Counted from the stretch's first letter, positions 15,752 through 24,582 are shown. The stretch: 64,000 bases of DNA from Ruegeria pomeroyi (GCF_021405525.1 NZ_JAGQAG010000001.1:2604001-2668000); one strand, 5' to 3'. The notes: generated from the letters alone by a model not told the origin. Numbers and translations are program-made.

Positions 15752-16539
15752 ATGCCGCGCTGATCGCCCTGCGCGCCATCGTCCTGCGCGAGGCGCTGCG
15801 CTTTGTCCGCCAGCGGGGGCGGTTCGTGGCAGCGCTGGTGCGACCGCTGATCTGGCTGCTGGTCTTTGCCGCCGGGTTTCGCGCCGCGCTGGGCCTGTCG
15901 ATCACACCGCCCTATCAGACCTATATCACTTACGAGGTCTATATCGTGCCGGGCCTCTGCGGCATGATTGCCCTGTTCAACGGCATGCAATCCAGCCTCA
16001 GCCTGGTCTATGACCGCGAGATGGGCTCGATGCGGCTGCTCTTGACCTCGCCCCTGCCGCGCTGGTGGCTCCTGTTCTGCCGGCTGCTTGCCTCGACCGC
16101 CATTTCGATCCTGCAAACCTATTGCTTTCTGGCGGTGGCGGCGGCCTTTGGCATTCAGCTTCCGGTCTGGGGTTATGTGGCGGTGCTGCCGGCGCTGGTG
16201 GTTGCGGGCATCATGTTGGGCGCGCTGGGGTTGGCGCTGTCCTCGCTGATCCGGCAGCTGGAGAATTTCGCGGGCGTGATGAACTTTGTCATCTTTCCGA
16301 TGTTCTTTTTGTCCACCGCGCTCTACCCGCTGTGGAAGATGGCCGAAAGCTCGACCCTTTTGCGCGATATCTGTGCGGTGAACCCGTTCACCCATGCGGT
16401 CGAACTGATCCGCTTTGCGCTCTACGGCCAGTTCAACGGACCCGCGCTGGGCTGGACCGTGCTGGCGGGGGCGGTGTTTCTGGGGCTGGCCTTTTGGGGG
16501 TATGACCCGGCGCGCGGCCTGCTGCGGCGCAAGGGTTGA
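15748..16539 (+). CDS. ABC-2 type permease, PQQ alcohol dehydrogenase system
   Basis: The 263-residue membrane protein has about six helices and the ABC-2 hallmark region (TYEVYIVPGLCGMIALFNGMQ, YDREMGSMRLLLTSPLPRWW, NPFTHAVELIRFALYGQFNG). It pairs with the ATPase it overlaps by 4 bp (ATGA). ABC-2 permeases mostly export. Transcription of the operon probably stops in the 115-bp gap before the cytochrome gene, which has its own box. Confidence 0.88.
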   Translation: MNAALIALRAIVLREALRFVRQRGRFVAALVRPLIWLLVFAAGFRAALGLSITPPYQTYITYEVYIVPGLCGMIALFNGMQSSLSLVYDREMGSMRLLLTSPLPRWWLLFCRLLASTAISILQTYCFLAVAAAFGIQLPVWGYVAVLPALVVAGIMLGALGLALSSLIRQLENFAGVMNFVIFPMFFLSTALYPLWKMAESSTLLRDICAVNPFTHAVELIRFALYGQFNGPALGWTVLAGAVFLGLAFWGYDPARGLLRRKG

Positions 16540-16553
16540 GCCGCCCCGCCTTC

Positions 16554-16595
16554 GACCAAAGAACAAGGGAAAACCGCTCCAGCGCTTGCTATGAC
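16554..16595 (+). promoter_or_regulatory. PQQ-regulon box plus -10 for the small cytochrome c
   Basis: TTCGACCAAAG (GACC at 16554) is followed 36 nt later by TATGAC (16590-16595). About 60 nt of leader precede the ATG at 16655. Confidence 0.5.
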
Positions 16596-16654
16596 GGCAA
16601 CAGGAAACGCGCGCTTGCACCCGCCCCGGCGGGGACCTCATTCAGGAGTGAGAA

Positions 16655-17062
16655 ATGAGACCTGTTTCCTATGCGCTGGCGCTGATGATGGCGGCTTCGC
16701 CCGCCCTTGCCGACACCAAATTCGAACAGATCAAGATCGAGGCCGGCGCGGCGCTCTATGATGCCGAATGCCGGCGCTGCCATGCCTCGGACACTGATCA
16801 CGAGAGCTATGGCCCACCGCTGGAAAACGTGCTGGGGCGCGGGGCCGGTACCTATCCCGACTATGATTATTCCATCGCGCTCGAGGCCTCGGGCATCGTC
16901 TGGACGCCAGCGGCGCTGCGCGCATGGATGGAGGACAATACCGGCTTCATGCCAGGCACCAAGATGCGCCATGTCGGGATCGAGGACCGCACCGTGCAGG
17001 ATTTCATTCTTGCCTATCTGGCCAGCCTCAGCACCCGCGACCCCAAGAAGATCTCGGACTGA
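16655..17062 (+). CDS. small periplasmic cytochrome c upstream of the PQQ dehydrogenase
   Basis: The 135-residue class I cytochrome has a signal peptide (ending PALA), a haem motif C39-RR-C42-H43 and likely Met ligands in the FMPGTKM stretch (99-104). It resembles mitochondrial/class I c-550s. It is placed directly ahead of the dehydrogenase gene and has its own box-bearing promoter, so it is a good candidate for the direct electron acceptor or the link to the oxidase. The c-550 at 11589 competes for that role. AGGAGTGAG precedes the start. Confidence 0.85.
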   Translation: MRPVSYALALMMAASPALADTKFEQIKIEAGAALYDAECRRCHASDTDHESYGPPLENVLGRGAGTYPDYDYSIALEASGIVWTPAALRAWMEDNTGFMPGTKMRHVGIEDRTVQDFILAYLASLSTRDPKKISD

Positions 17063-17242
17063 ACCCGGAACCCGGCGCCGGACAGGACGGTCTGGCGTCG
17101 GGGTGAACATGAATTCTTTTTGTTCAAAATCAATACACAACATCATATACCTTCAGCAAAAGATGAACCCACATCGTGCACACCGACGGGCACGGCTTGC
17201 CTGTGGCCATGCCCCCAGCGACACACCTCTGGTTGACCCTAC

Positions 17243-17286
17243 GACCTTTGTTCAATTTCGCGCGAGCGGCTTCGTTCCAATAATAC
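17243..17286 (+). promoter_or_regulatory. PQQ-regulon box plus -10 for the PQQ alcohol dehydrogenase
   Basis: CGACCTTTGTTCAATTT (GACC at 17243) is followed 38 nt later by TAATAC (17281-17286), or 36 nt later by AATAAT. This is the best -10 of the set, fitting a strongly expressed gene. The rest of the 288-bp gap (17063-17242) is AT-richer and holds no reading frame I trust. Confidence 0.55.
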
Positions 17287-17350
17287 CGCTCAGCCAAAAA
17301 CCCGAGGTTTGGGGTGGTTCGGCTTGGAGAGGATGCAAGGGAGGAAACCG

Positions 17351-19129
17351 ATGAACAAGATCATCATGGCCGCAGTGGCGGGCCTGGTCGCGACAGCGGG
17401 CTGGCACAGCGCCGCGCTGGCGGCCGGTGTCACCGAAGAGGACCTGGCCAATGACACGGCCAACACGTCCAGCGTATTGACCAACGGCATGGGCCGGCAT
17501 TTGCAGCGCTACAGCCCGCTGGACATTCTGAACAAGGACAATGTCAAGAACCTGATGCCCGCCTGGGCCTTCAGCCTTGGTGGAGAGAAACAGCGCGGGC
17601 AGGAAACCCAGCCGCTGGTCCATGACGGCGTGATGTATATCACCGGCTCGTACAGCAGGCTTTATGCCATCGACGTCAACACCGGCGAGGAGCTTTGGCA
17701 GTACGATGCCCGTCTGCCCGAAGGTATCCTTCCCTGCTGCGACGTGATCAACCGCGGTGCGGCCATTTATGGCGACAAGATCTATTTCGGCACCCTCGAT
17801 GCGCGGATCGTGGCGCTGGACGCCAAATCCGGCGACGTGGTCTGGAACAAGAAGATCGCCGATTACAAGGCGGGCTATTCCTATACCGCCGCGCCGCTGA
17901 TCGTGAAGGGGTTGGTGATCACCGGCAACTCGGGTGGTGAGTTCGGCATCGTGGGCGAGGTACAGGCGCGCGACGCCGAGACCGGCGAGATGGTCTGGAC
18001 CCGGCCCGTGATCGAAGGCCACATGGGCACCTTCAAAGGCGAAGAAAGCACCATGACCGGCACGCTGAACGCGACCTGGCCGGGCGACATGTGGAAGACC
18101 GGCGGCGGCGCCACCTGGCTGGGCGGCTCCTATGACGCCGAGACCGATACGCTGGTCTTTGGCGCGGGCAACCCCGCACCCTGGAACAGCTGGCTGCGCG
18201 ATGCCGGTCAGAACAACGATGGTTCGGGCGACAACCTCTATGCCGCCTCGCGCATCGGCATCAATCCCGACAATGGCGAGATCAAGTGGCATTTCCAGAC
18301 CACCCCGCGCGAAGGTTGGGACTATGACGGTGTGAACGAGGTCGTGGCCTATACCGACCGCGACGGCAACAAACGCTGGGCCACCGCCGACCGCAACGGG
18401 TTCTTCTATGTGCTGAACCGCGAGGACGGCAAGTTCGTGCGCGGCGTGCCGTTCGTCAAGGATATCACCTGGGCCTCCGGCCTGGATGAGAACGGCCGCC
18501 CGATCTTCAACGAGGACAACCGTCCGGGCGACCCGGCAGCGGCGGCCGATGGCGCCAAGGGCGAGGTGATCTTTGCCTCTCCCTCCTTCCTGGGCGGCAA
18601 GAACTGGATGCCGATGGCCTTCAGCCAGAAGACCGGCAATTTCTATGTGCCCTCGAACGAATGGGGCATGGATATCTGGAACGAGCCGATCACCTACAAG
18701 AAGGGCGCGGCCTATCTGGGCGCGGGCTTCACCATCAAGCCGAACTACGAGGACCATATCGGCAGCCTCAAGGCGATCGACCCCGATACCGGCGAGTTGA
18801 AGTGGGAGTTCAAGAACGACGCCCCGCTTTGGGGTGGCGTGATGACCACCGCCGGCGGGCTGGTGTTCACCGGTACGCCCGAGGGCAAGTTCATCGCCTT
18901 TGACGACGAAACCGGCGAGATCCTGTGGTCGTTCCAGACCGGTTCGGGCATCGTCGGCCAACCGGTCACCTGGGAGATGGGCGGCGAGCAATATGTCTCG
19001 GTCATCTCCGGCTGGGGTGGCGCTGTGCCTCTCTGGGGTGGAGAGGTTGCCAAGAAGGTGAACTATCTCAACCAGGGCGGCACGCTCTGGACCTTCAAGC
19101 TGCCCAAGCAGCTGGCCGCCGCGAACTGA
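17351..19129 (+). CDS. lanthanide-type PQQ-dependent alcohol dehydrogenase (ExaF/PedH-like)
   Basis: The start at 17351 has AGGGAGGAAACCG upstream and a signal peptide (to about LAAG). The 592-residue periplasmic quinoprotein is an eight-bladed propeller. Visible active-site features are the vicinal disulfide Cys129-Cys130, metal ligands Glu197 (SGGEFG) and Asn274 (GAGNPAPW), catalytic Asp324 and, two residues on, Asp326 (WDYDGVNE). That second Asp marks lanthanide-dependent enzymes; calcium enzymes have Ala or Ser there. NPAPWNS with [10 protein letters not shown] and NEWGMDIW match ethanol-type ExaF/PedH proteins rather than XoxF. It oxidises primary alcohols to aldehydes and passes electrons to cytochrome c. 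A strong terminator follows. Confidence 0.9.
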   Translation: MNKIIMAAVAGLVATAGWHSAALAAGVTEEDLANDTANTSSVLTNGMGRHLQRYSPLDILNKDNVKNLMPAWAFSLGGEKQRGQETQPLVHDGVMYITGSYSRLYAIDVNTGEELWQYDARLPEGILPCCDVINRGAAIYGDKIYFGTLDARIVALDAKSGDVVWNKKIADYKAGYSYTAAPLIVKGLVITGNSGGEFGIVGEVQARDAETGEMVWTRPVIEGHMGTFKGEESTMTGTLNATWPGDMWKTGGGATWLGGSYDAETDTLVFGAGNPAPWNSWLRDAGQNNDGSGDNLYAASRIGINPDNGEIKWHFQTTPREGWDYDGVNEVVAYTDRDGNKRWATADRNGFFYVLNREDGKFVRGVPFVKDITWASGLDENGRPIFNEDNRPGDPAAAADGAKGEVIFASPSFLGGKNWMPMAFSQKTGNFYVPSNEWGMDIWNEPITYKKGAAYLGAGFTIKPNYEDHIGSLKAIDPDTGELKWEFKNDAPLWGGVMTTAGGLVFTGTPEGKFIAFDDETGEILWSFQTGSGIVGQPVTWEMGGEQYVSVISGWGGAVPLWGGEVAKKVNYLNQGGTLWTFKLPKQLAAAN

Positions 19130-19150
19130 CGGCATCGCCATTGACGCAAA

Positions 19151-19178
19151 CGCGCGCCCCCGGGCGCGCGTTTTTTTT
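19151..19178 (+). terminator. rho-independent terminator of the PQQ dehydrogenase
   Basis: CGCGCGCCC (19151-19159) pairs with GGGCGCGCG (19162-19170) across CC, followed by eight T. It lies 22 nt after the stop and is the clearest intrinsic terminator in the window. Confidence 0.9.
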
Positions 19179-19182
19179 GCTT

Positions 19183-19249
19183 GCCGTTTTCCCAGGGAAA
19201 ACGGCTCGGAAAACAATGTTTTCCGGCTCGGAATTCTTGCAGAATTCCG
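19183..19249. repeat. triple stem-loop element, copy 1
   Basis: Three stem-loops follow one another: GCCGTTTTCCC-A-GGGAAAACGGC (19183-19205), CGGAAAAC-AAT-GTTTTCCG (19207-19225) and CGGAATTC-TTGCA-GAATTCCG (19229-19249). The first two share arms in opposite order, so they can also pair with each other in a mutually exclusive fold. Copy 2 is at 25597-25667. Confidence 0.8.
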
Positions 19250-19278
19250 CCATCGCCAGATGGTAGGACCCGGTATTA

Positions 19279-19319
19279 GACCTTTGGCCAATGGCGTTTC
19301 GCCGCACCCGCGTTACAGT
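19279..19319 (+). promoter_or_regulatory. PQQ-regulon box plus -10 for the response regulator gene
   Basis: TTAGACCTTTGGCCAAT (GACC at 19279) is followed 35 nt later by TACAGT (19314-19319), which lies only 6 nt before the ATG at 19326. If this -10 and start are right, translation begins at a nearly leaderless message or at an internal ATG (19338). A box here suggests autoregulation. Confidence 0.45.
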
Positions 19320-19325
19320 TGTAGC

Positions 19326-20054
19326 ATGAACAAAACTATGGATCGGATCATGCAGACCCAGGCAGGGACATCGCTGGCGCAGCCGCTTCGCTCCGCCCTT
19401 ATCGTCGACGATCACCCGCTGTTCTGTGATGCCCTGTCGATGACCCTGCAAGCCGTGTCCGGTATCCGTACCGTGCAGACGCTGGCCCGGCTCGAGGAGG
19501 CGCTGGACTGGCTAGGCAACCACCCTGCCCCCGACCTGGTCATCCTCGACCTCAACCTGCCCGATGTCGAAGGGCTCGACGGGCTGGTCCGCATCCGCAC
19601 CGCCGCCCGCGCCCCGGTCATCGTGGTTTCTTCCATGGCCGACAACCGGGTCATATCGGGCGTGATCCAGGCAGGCGCGGCCGGGTTCGTGCCCAAGCAT
19701 TCGCAGCGCGAAGTGTTTCGCACCGCCATCGAAACCGTCTCGACCGGCGCCGTCTTCACCCCCGAAGGCTTTGTCGATATCGCCAGTGATGGGGGCGACG
19801 GGCCCGAGATCGAGGATGCGCTGGCCCGCCTCTCGGCGCTGACCAACCAGCAGGCCCGCATCCTGCAACTGGTCTGCGAGGGCAAGCTCAACAAGCAGAT
19901 CGCCTATGACCTGTCGATCGCCGAAACGACGGTCAAGGCGCATGTCACCGCCATCATGCGCAAGCTCGGGGTGCAAAGCCGCACCCAGGCGGTGCTGATC
20001 GCCAAAAAGACCAGTTTCTCGAGTTTCTTGCCAGAGGCGCAGAAACAGGCATAA
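19326..20054 (+). CDS. LuxR/NarL-family response regulator
   Basis: The 242-residue regulator has a receiver domain (about 23-140; acidic pair Asp28-Asp29, phospho-acceptor Asp75 in LVILDLNLPD). The C-terminal LuxR helix-turn-helix (about 172-235) reads LTNQQARILQLVCEGKLNKQIAYDL, then TTVKAHVTAIMRKLGV. Regulators of this type (ErbR/AgmR in Pseudomonas) activate PQQ ethanol dehydrogenase genes. It is followed by the FIST and kinase genes on the same strand with gaps of 30 and 6 bp. It is the best candidate to bind the GACC box found at eight promoters in this window (inference). Confidence 0.9.
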   Translation: MNKTMDRIMQTQAGTSLAQPLRSALIVDDHPLFCDALSMTLQAVSGIRTVQTLARLEEALDWLGNHPAPDLVILDLNLPDVEGLDGLVRIRTAARAPVIVVSSMADNRVISGVIQAGAAGFVPKHSQREVFRTAIETVSTGAVFTPEGFVDIASDGGDGPEIEDALARLSALTNQQARILQLVCEGKLNKQIAYDLSIAETTVKAHVTAIMRKLGVQSRTQAVLIAKKTSFSSFLPEAQKQA

Positions 20055-20084
20055 CCTGCCAGTCGGGAGAAAAGGGAGGAGCGC

Positions 20085-21254
20085 TTGGACCTCAGTCTGG
20101 GTCCGATCCGCGCGGCACAGGCCGCGCCTCAGGTGTTGTGCACCGCCTCGGTGCACCACGACCATCCGCATGCCGTCGAGGCCTTGGCCGAAGCATTGGG
20201 TCCGGTCGAACTGGAACTGCTGCTGCTGATGGCTTCACCCCAGGCGGATATCCCGGCCCTTCTGGCCCGCGCCGCATTGGTTCTGCCAGGCACCCGGATT
20301 GTCGGCTGCACCACGGCAGGCGAAATTTCGGCCGCCGGCTATACCGAGGGAGAGATTGTCGCCATCGGCATGCCTCGGGCCTATTTCAAGGCGCAGACGA
20401 TGCTGGTCCCCGATCTCCTGGACTATGATCCGCAGGCCCTGATCGACCGGATGATCCAGACCCGCAACGATCTGGCCGTTGCCCAGCCCGACTGGGGACA
20501 CGAGTTCAATTTTCTGCTGATCGACGGCTTGTCAACGCTCGAGGACCGGCTGGTCTCGGATCTGGCCATCGGGCTTGGGCCGGTACCGCTGTTTGGTGGA
20601 TCGGCGGGCGATGGCGAACGGTTCGGTGCCACGTTCGTATTCCACGAAGGCCGCGCCCACAGCAACGCCGCGGTGCTGATGCAGGTCCGAACCCGCTGCC
20701 CGATCCAGGTGTTCAAGACGGACCACCTGTCGCCCACCGAACAACGCATGGTGGTCACCGGCGCCAATCCCGACCGGCGGCTGGTGCACGAGCTCAACGC
20801 CGAACCGGCCGCACGCGAATATGCGCGCATTCTGGGCAAGGATCCCGAACAACTCACCACCTTTACCTTTGCAGCCCACCCGGTCGTGGTCCGGATCGGG
20901 GGCCAGCATCATGTGCGCTCGATCCAGCGGGTGGCCGAGAATGGCGACCTGGTATTCTTCTCCGCGATCGACGAGGGGCTGGTGCTGACCCTGGCCGAGG
21001 CGCGCGACATGCGCGAGCATCTGCGCGAGGAACTGTCCCGCCTTTCGACCGATGGTCCGCCCGCGGTGATCCTGGGCTGCGACTGCCTGTTGCGGCGGAT
21101 GGAGGCGCAGCAGAAACAGGTTCTGGGTGCGCTGTCAGACATTCTGCGAGAGAATCGTGTTGTCGGTTTCTCGACGTATGGCGAACAGTTCAACTCGATG
21201 CATGTGAACCAGACGCTGACCGGCGTGGCCATCTACCCACCCGACGATTTGTGA
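20085..21254 (+). CDS. FIST-domain sensor protein (NosP-like)
   Basis: The start is a TTG at 20085, chosen because AAGGGAGGA lies 4 nt upstream. The 389-residue cytoplasmic protein has a FIST N domain (about 30-225) and a FIST C domain (about 230-380; GFSTYGEQFNSMHVNQTLTGVAIY). FIST proteins are small-ligand sensors. The Pseudomonas NosP protein is a FIST haemoprotein that senses nitric oxide and inhibits the kinase encoded next to it, and that pair also lies beside ethanol-oxidation genes. The identical layout here (FIST then PAS hybrid kinase, 6 bp apart) supports a NosP-like partner. Haem binding cannot be shown from sequence. Confidence 0.85.
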   Translation: MDLSLGPIRAAQAAPQVLCTASVHHDHPHAVEALAEALGPVELELLLLMASPQADIPALLARAALVLPGTRIVGCTTAGEISAAGYTEGEIVAIGMPRAYFKAQTMLVPDLLDYDPQALIDRMIQTRNDLAVAQPDWGHEFNFLLIDGLSTLEDRLVSDLAIGLGPVPLFGGSAGDGERFGATFVFHEGRAHSNAAVLMQVRTRCPIQVFKTDHLSPTEQRMVVTGANPDRRLVHELNAEPAAREYARILGKDPEQLTTFTFAAHPVVVRIGGQHHVRSIQRVAENGDLVFFSAIDEGLVLTLAEARDMREHLREELSRLSTDGPPAVILGCDCLLRRMEAQQKQVLGALSDILRENRVVGFSTYGEQFNSMHVNQTLTGVAIYPPDDL

Positions 21255-21260
21255 GGCCCC

Positions 21261-23474
21261 ATGCCGGGATCGCTGCTCAACCCCGCCGACACGCCGGACC
21301 GGCAGATCGAGAAGCTGGTCAAGATCAACGCCGCCCTGATGCGCCGTGTGGAACAGGCCACCGACGCCTCTGGCGCGGCCTATGCCCAGTTCGAGCGCGC
21401 CGCCCTGCTCGAGGAAGAGGTGCGCAACCGCACCCGCGACCTGGAACGCGCGCTCGACCTTCTCAACGATTCCAACGCCCGCCTGGCCGAGGCCAACCGC
21501 GCCACCGAAGAGGCGCGTTCGAACCTGGCCAATGCCATCGAGACGGTGCAGGAGGGGTTTGCCCTCTTCGATCCCGACGAGCGGCTGGTCATGTGCAACT
21601 CGCGCTTTGGCCTGCATATGCCTGATATCCGAGACCGGTTCCGCCCCGGCATCACCTTTCGCCAATATGTCGATCTGGTCAGCGGCTCGCGCTATCTGTC
21701 CCTGCCGGAAAACAAGACACCGCGCGACTGGGCGGCACAGCGGATGCGGCGGCACACCGACGATCATGTCATCTTCAACGTCCGCATGGTCGGCAGCCGC
21801 TGGGTTCAGGTCAGCGAGCATCGCACCCCCGATGGCGGCACCGTGATCCTGCAAACCGATGTCAGCGACATCATGCGGCTGGAGCGGCAGGAGCGCGACC
21901 GGATGCTGGACGATCAGGCCCGGCTGATCCGCGCCACGCTGGAACATCTCGATCAGGGCGTGTGCATCTTCGACAATCAGGGCCGGCTGGCGGGCTGGAA
22001 CCAGCGGGTGGGGGAAATGCTGTCGATCCCGGCCCGGCGCTTTTCGATGGGGGTGCGGTTTTTCTCGCTGTTCGAAGGCTTTACTCGCAACGCCTCATAT
22101 TCGAACGGCATCACCGAGGAAACCATCCGCGCCTGGATCACCGCCACCGACGGCCGCCCGCCGATCGGCTTCGAGATCCGCCAGGGCGAGAACAAGACCC
22201 TCTCGGTGCATGCCCAGGAGATGCCGGACCGTGGTTTCGTGATCTCGTTCAGCGACGTGTCCGCAGAACGCGCCGCCGTGCGCGCGATCCGGCAAGCCAA
22301 CGAATTGCTCGAGGCGCGGGTGGCCGAACGCACCCTGGAACTGGCAGACGCCCTGTCCGAGGCCGAGCGCGCCAATGCCTCGAAATCGCGCTTTGTCGCA
22401 GCGGCCAGCCACGATCTGCTTCAGCCCCTTTCGGCGGCCAAGCTCTACATGGCCTCGATCGAGCCGGGTCAGGACCCCACCCAGATTCACCAGATCGCCG
22501 ACAAGGCCCGGCGCTCGCTCGACAGTGTCGAGACCATTCTCGAGGCGCTGCTGGATATCTCGACCCTCGATTCCGGCAAGGCCGAAGTGCATCGTGCTCC
22601 GGTGCCGCTGGGGGTGATCCTGGCACAACTGGCCGAGGAGCTGGGCCCCACCGCCCGCGCCAAGGGGCTGGAGTTGCGGGTGATCCCTTCGGGCGCGGTG
22701 GTGCTGTCGGACGCTACCTATCTGCGCCGCATCGCGCAGAACCTGATCGTCAATGCCATTCGGTATACCCGCAAGGGCAAGATCGTGGTGGGGGTGAGGC
22801 GGCGGGGCAAATCGGTGCGGCTCGAGGTATGGGATACCGGACCGGGCATTGCCGCCGAACAGCGTGACATCATCTTTCGCGAATTCCAGCGGCTCGACGC
22901 CGCCGCCTCGGCCGCCGAGGGGATGGGGTTGGGACTGGCCATTGTCGAGCGGGCCTGCGCCTTGCTTGGCCATCCGCTCGATCTGGTTTCGACCGTGGGG
23001 CGCGGCTCGGGGTTTCTGGTCGAATTGTCGGTGGCGCCGACACCGGATTTCACCAGTTTCCGCCGCACCTCCGGCCCTGCACTGGCTCCGTCGGGGCTGA
23101 ACGGCCTGATCGTGCTGCTGGTCGAGAACGATGCCGAATTGCGCAACGCGCTGACCATCGCGATGGAGGCCTGGGATGTCTGTGTCCTGCCCTCAGCCTC
23201 GATCGCCGAGGCGCTGGCGCTGATCGACGACGAAGGCATTCAGCCCGATGCGGTGATCGCCGATCTGCAACTGGACCGGGGCGAGATGGGGACCGTGCTG
23301 CTCAACATGATCCGTACCCGTCTGGGGCCGGTACCGTCATGCATCATCACCGCCTCGCGCTCTCCGGCGGTGATCGACATCTGCGTGCAACAGGGCTGGG
23401 AGCTGTTTCACAAGCCGATCGCGGCCGAAACCCTGCGCGGATTTCTGTCCGGGGCCACCGCCAGCACATCCTGA
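21261..23474 (+). CDS. PAS-domain hybrid histidine kinase (NahK/ErcS'-like)
   Basis: The 737-residue cytoplasmic kinase has an N-terminal coiled coil (about 15-90), two PAS domains (about 91-205 and 222-335), a second coil and a HisKA domain with His384 (ASHDLLQPLSAAK). An HATPase domain follows (N498, DTGPGI at 525-530, GMGLGLA at 554-560), then a C-terminal receiver (620-735; Glu622/Asp624, Asp668, Lys718). No membrane segment is seen. The HDLLQPL motif and domain order match NahK/ErcS'-type hybrid kinases that control ethanol oxidation in Pseudomonas. It probably feeds phosphate to the LuxR-type regulator two genes upstream, with input from the FIST protein. Confidence 0.88.
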   Translation: MPGSLLNPADTPDRQIEKLVKINAALMRRVEQATDASGAAYAQFERAALLEEEVRNRTRDLERALDLLNDSNARLAEANRATEEARSNLANAIETVQEGFALFDPDERLVMCNSRFGLHMPDIRDRFRPGITFRQYVDLVSGSRYLSLPENKTPRDWAAQRMRRHTDDHVIFNVRMVGSRWVQVSEHRTPDGGTVILQTDVSDIMRLERQERDRMLDDQARLIRATLEHLDQGVCIFDNQGRLAGWNQRVGEMLSIPARRFSMGVRFFSLFEGFTRNASYSNGITEETIRAWITATDGRPPIGFEIRQGENKTLSVHAQEMPDRGFVISFSDVSAERAAVRAIRQANELLEARVAERTLELADALSEAERANASKSRFVAAASHDLLQPLSAAKLYMASIEPGQDPTQIHQIADKARRSLDSVETILEALLDISTLDSGKAEVHRAPVPLGVILAQLAEELGPTARAKGLELRVIPSGAVVLSDATYLRRIAQNLIVNAIRYTRKGKIVVGVRRRGKSVRLEVWDTGPGIAAEQRDIIFREFQRLDAAASAAEGMGLGLAIVERACALLGHPLDLVSTVGRGSGFLVELSVAPTPDFTSFRRTSGPALAPSGLNGLIVLLVENDAELRNALTIAMEAWDVCVLPSASIAEALALIDDEGIQPDAVIADLQLDRGEMGTVLLNMIRTRLGPVPSCIITASRSPAVIDICVQQGWELFHKPIAAETLRGFLSGATASTS

Positions 23475-23483
23475 CCGGCATTC

Positions 23484-23525
23484 GACCAAAGGAGCATTTG
23501 CCAGTCCGGTCCCACGGGGTAGGCT
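23484..23525 (+). promoter_or_regulatory. PQQ-regulon box plus -10 for pqqABCDE
   Basis: ATTCGACCAAAGG (GACC at 23484) is followed exactly 36 nt later by TAGGCT (23520-23525), with a leader of about 27 nt to pqqA. Confidence 0.55.
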
Positions 23526-23559
23526 GACCGATAAGACAATCAGCCAGTGGAGGTGAAAA

Positions 23560-23667
23560 ATGGCTTGGACGGCTCCGAAGCTTCGTGAAGTGAACTGCGG
23601 CATGGAAATCAACATGTACGCCCCGGCAGAGGATGAAGGCGGTCGCGGCACCGACCCGATCCTGTAA
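23560..23667 (+). CDS. pqqA: PQQ precursor peptide PqqA
   Basis: A 35-codon gene encodes the peptide from which pyrroloquinoline quinone is made. Glu16 and Tyr20 in EINMY have the ExxxY spacing that PqqE and PqqF cross-link and excise. AGTGGAGGTGAAAA supplies a strong ribosome site. It lies 27 bp ahead of pqqB and heads the pqq operon. Length (usually 22-39) and the MAWTAPKLREV opening are typical. Confidence 0.95.
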   Translation: MAWTAPKLREVNCGMEINMYAPAEDEGGRGTDPIL

Positions 23668-23694
23668 CCACGACCCCGCCGCGGAGGCCCGAAG

Positions 23695-24582
23695 ATGAAG
23701 ATCGTCGTTCTGGGTGCCGCGGCCGGTGGGGGCCTGCCGCAATGGAATTGCGGCTGCGTCAATTGCAACGATGCGCGTGCCGGGCGACTCAGGTCGTCCG
23801 GCCAGTCGTCGTTGGCGGTCTCGGCGGACGGGTCGCGCTGGTCGATCCTGAATGCCTCGCCCGATATCCGCCAGCAGATGCAGGACAGGCCCGTGCTGCA
23901 CCCGCAAGGCCTGCGCGACTCGCCCGTGGCCTCGGTGCTGGTGACCAATGGCGATATCGACCATATCGCCGGGCTGTTGTCGCTGCGCGAGCAGACGCCG
24001 TTTGATCTGTTTGCCACTGCCGGTATTCACGAGGTTCTGGAGGGCAACCGTATCTTTGACGCCCTGGCCCGCGACAAGGTCGCCCGCTGCCGCGTCGCTC
24101 TGGACACGCCCTTTGCGCTGCATGACGGGCTGGACGCCATGCTGTTCGCTGTGCCCGGCAAGGTGCCTCTGTTCATGGAGGGCGAGACCGTCGATACCGG
24201 GTTGATCGGCGAACAGACGGTCGGCGTGCGCCTCAGCGACGGGCGCAGCACCGCCTATTACATCCCAGGCTGCGCCCATGTGCCCGACGATCTGCTGGAC
24301 CGGCTGTCGGATGCCGATCATCTGCTGTTCGACGGCACGCTTTGGGACGATGACGAGATGATCCGCAGCGGCACCGGCATCAAGACCGGGCGCCGCATGG
24401 GCCATATCCCGATCTCGGGCCCCGATGGCTCGATGGTCCGGCTCACCGGGCTGGCCGCGAACAAGACCTATATCCATATCAACAACACCAATCCGGTCTG
24501 GCGCGAGGACGGCGCGGAACGCGCCGAAGTGGCGCGGCAGGGCTGGCAGGTGGCCCATGACGGATTGGAGATCGTGCTATGA
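23695..24582 (+). CDS. pqqB: PQQ biosynthesis protein PqqB
   Basis: The 295-residue metallo-beta-lactamase-fold protein opens with the family's MKIVVLGAAAGGGLPQWNCGCVNC and contains TNGDIDHIAGLLSLRE. PqqB hydroxylates the Glu-Tyr precursor on the way to PQQ, using a non-haem metal. The length is normal. It overlaps pqqC by 4 bp. GGAGG precedes the ATG. Confidence 0.96.
   Translation: MKIVVLGAAAGGGLPQWNCGCVNCNDARAGRLRSSGQSSLAVSADGSRWSILNASPDIRQQMQDRPVLHPQGLRDSPVASVLVTNGDIDHIAGLLSLREQTPFDLFATAGIHEVLEGNRIFDALARDKVARCRVALDTPFALHDGLDAMLFAVPGKVPLFMEGETVDTGLIGEQTVGVRLSDGRSTAYYIPGCAHVPDDLLDRLSDADHLLFDGTLWDDDEMIRSGTGIKTGRRMGHIPISGPDGSMVRLTGLAANKTYIHINNTNPVWREDGAERAEVARQGWQVAHDGLEIVL

Noticed and set aside
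17351-19129. Naming the dehydrogenase xoxF or methanol dehydrogenase
   Set aside because: The lanthanide Asp is shared by XoxF and ExaF/PedH; other motifs and the PedF-type cytochrome favour the ethanol-type group.
17252-19291. 679-codon frame antisense to the PQQ dehydrogenase
   Set aside because: Shadow of a well-conserved gene, without ribosome site or recognisable domain.
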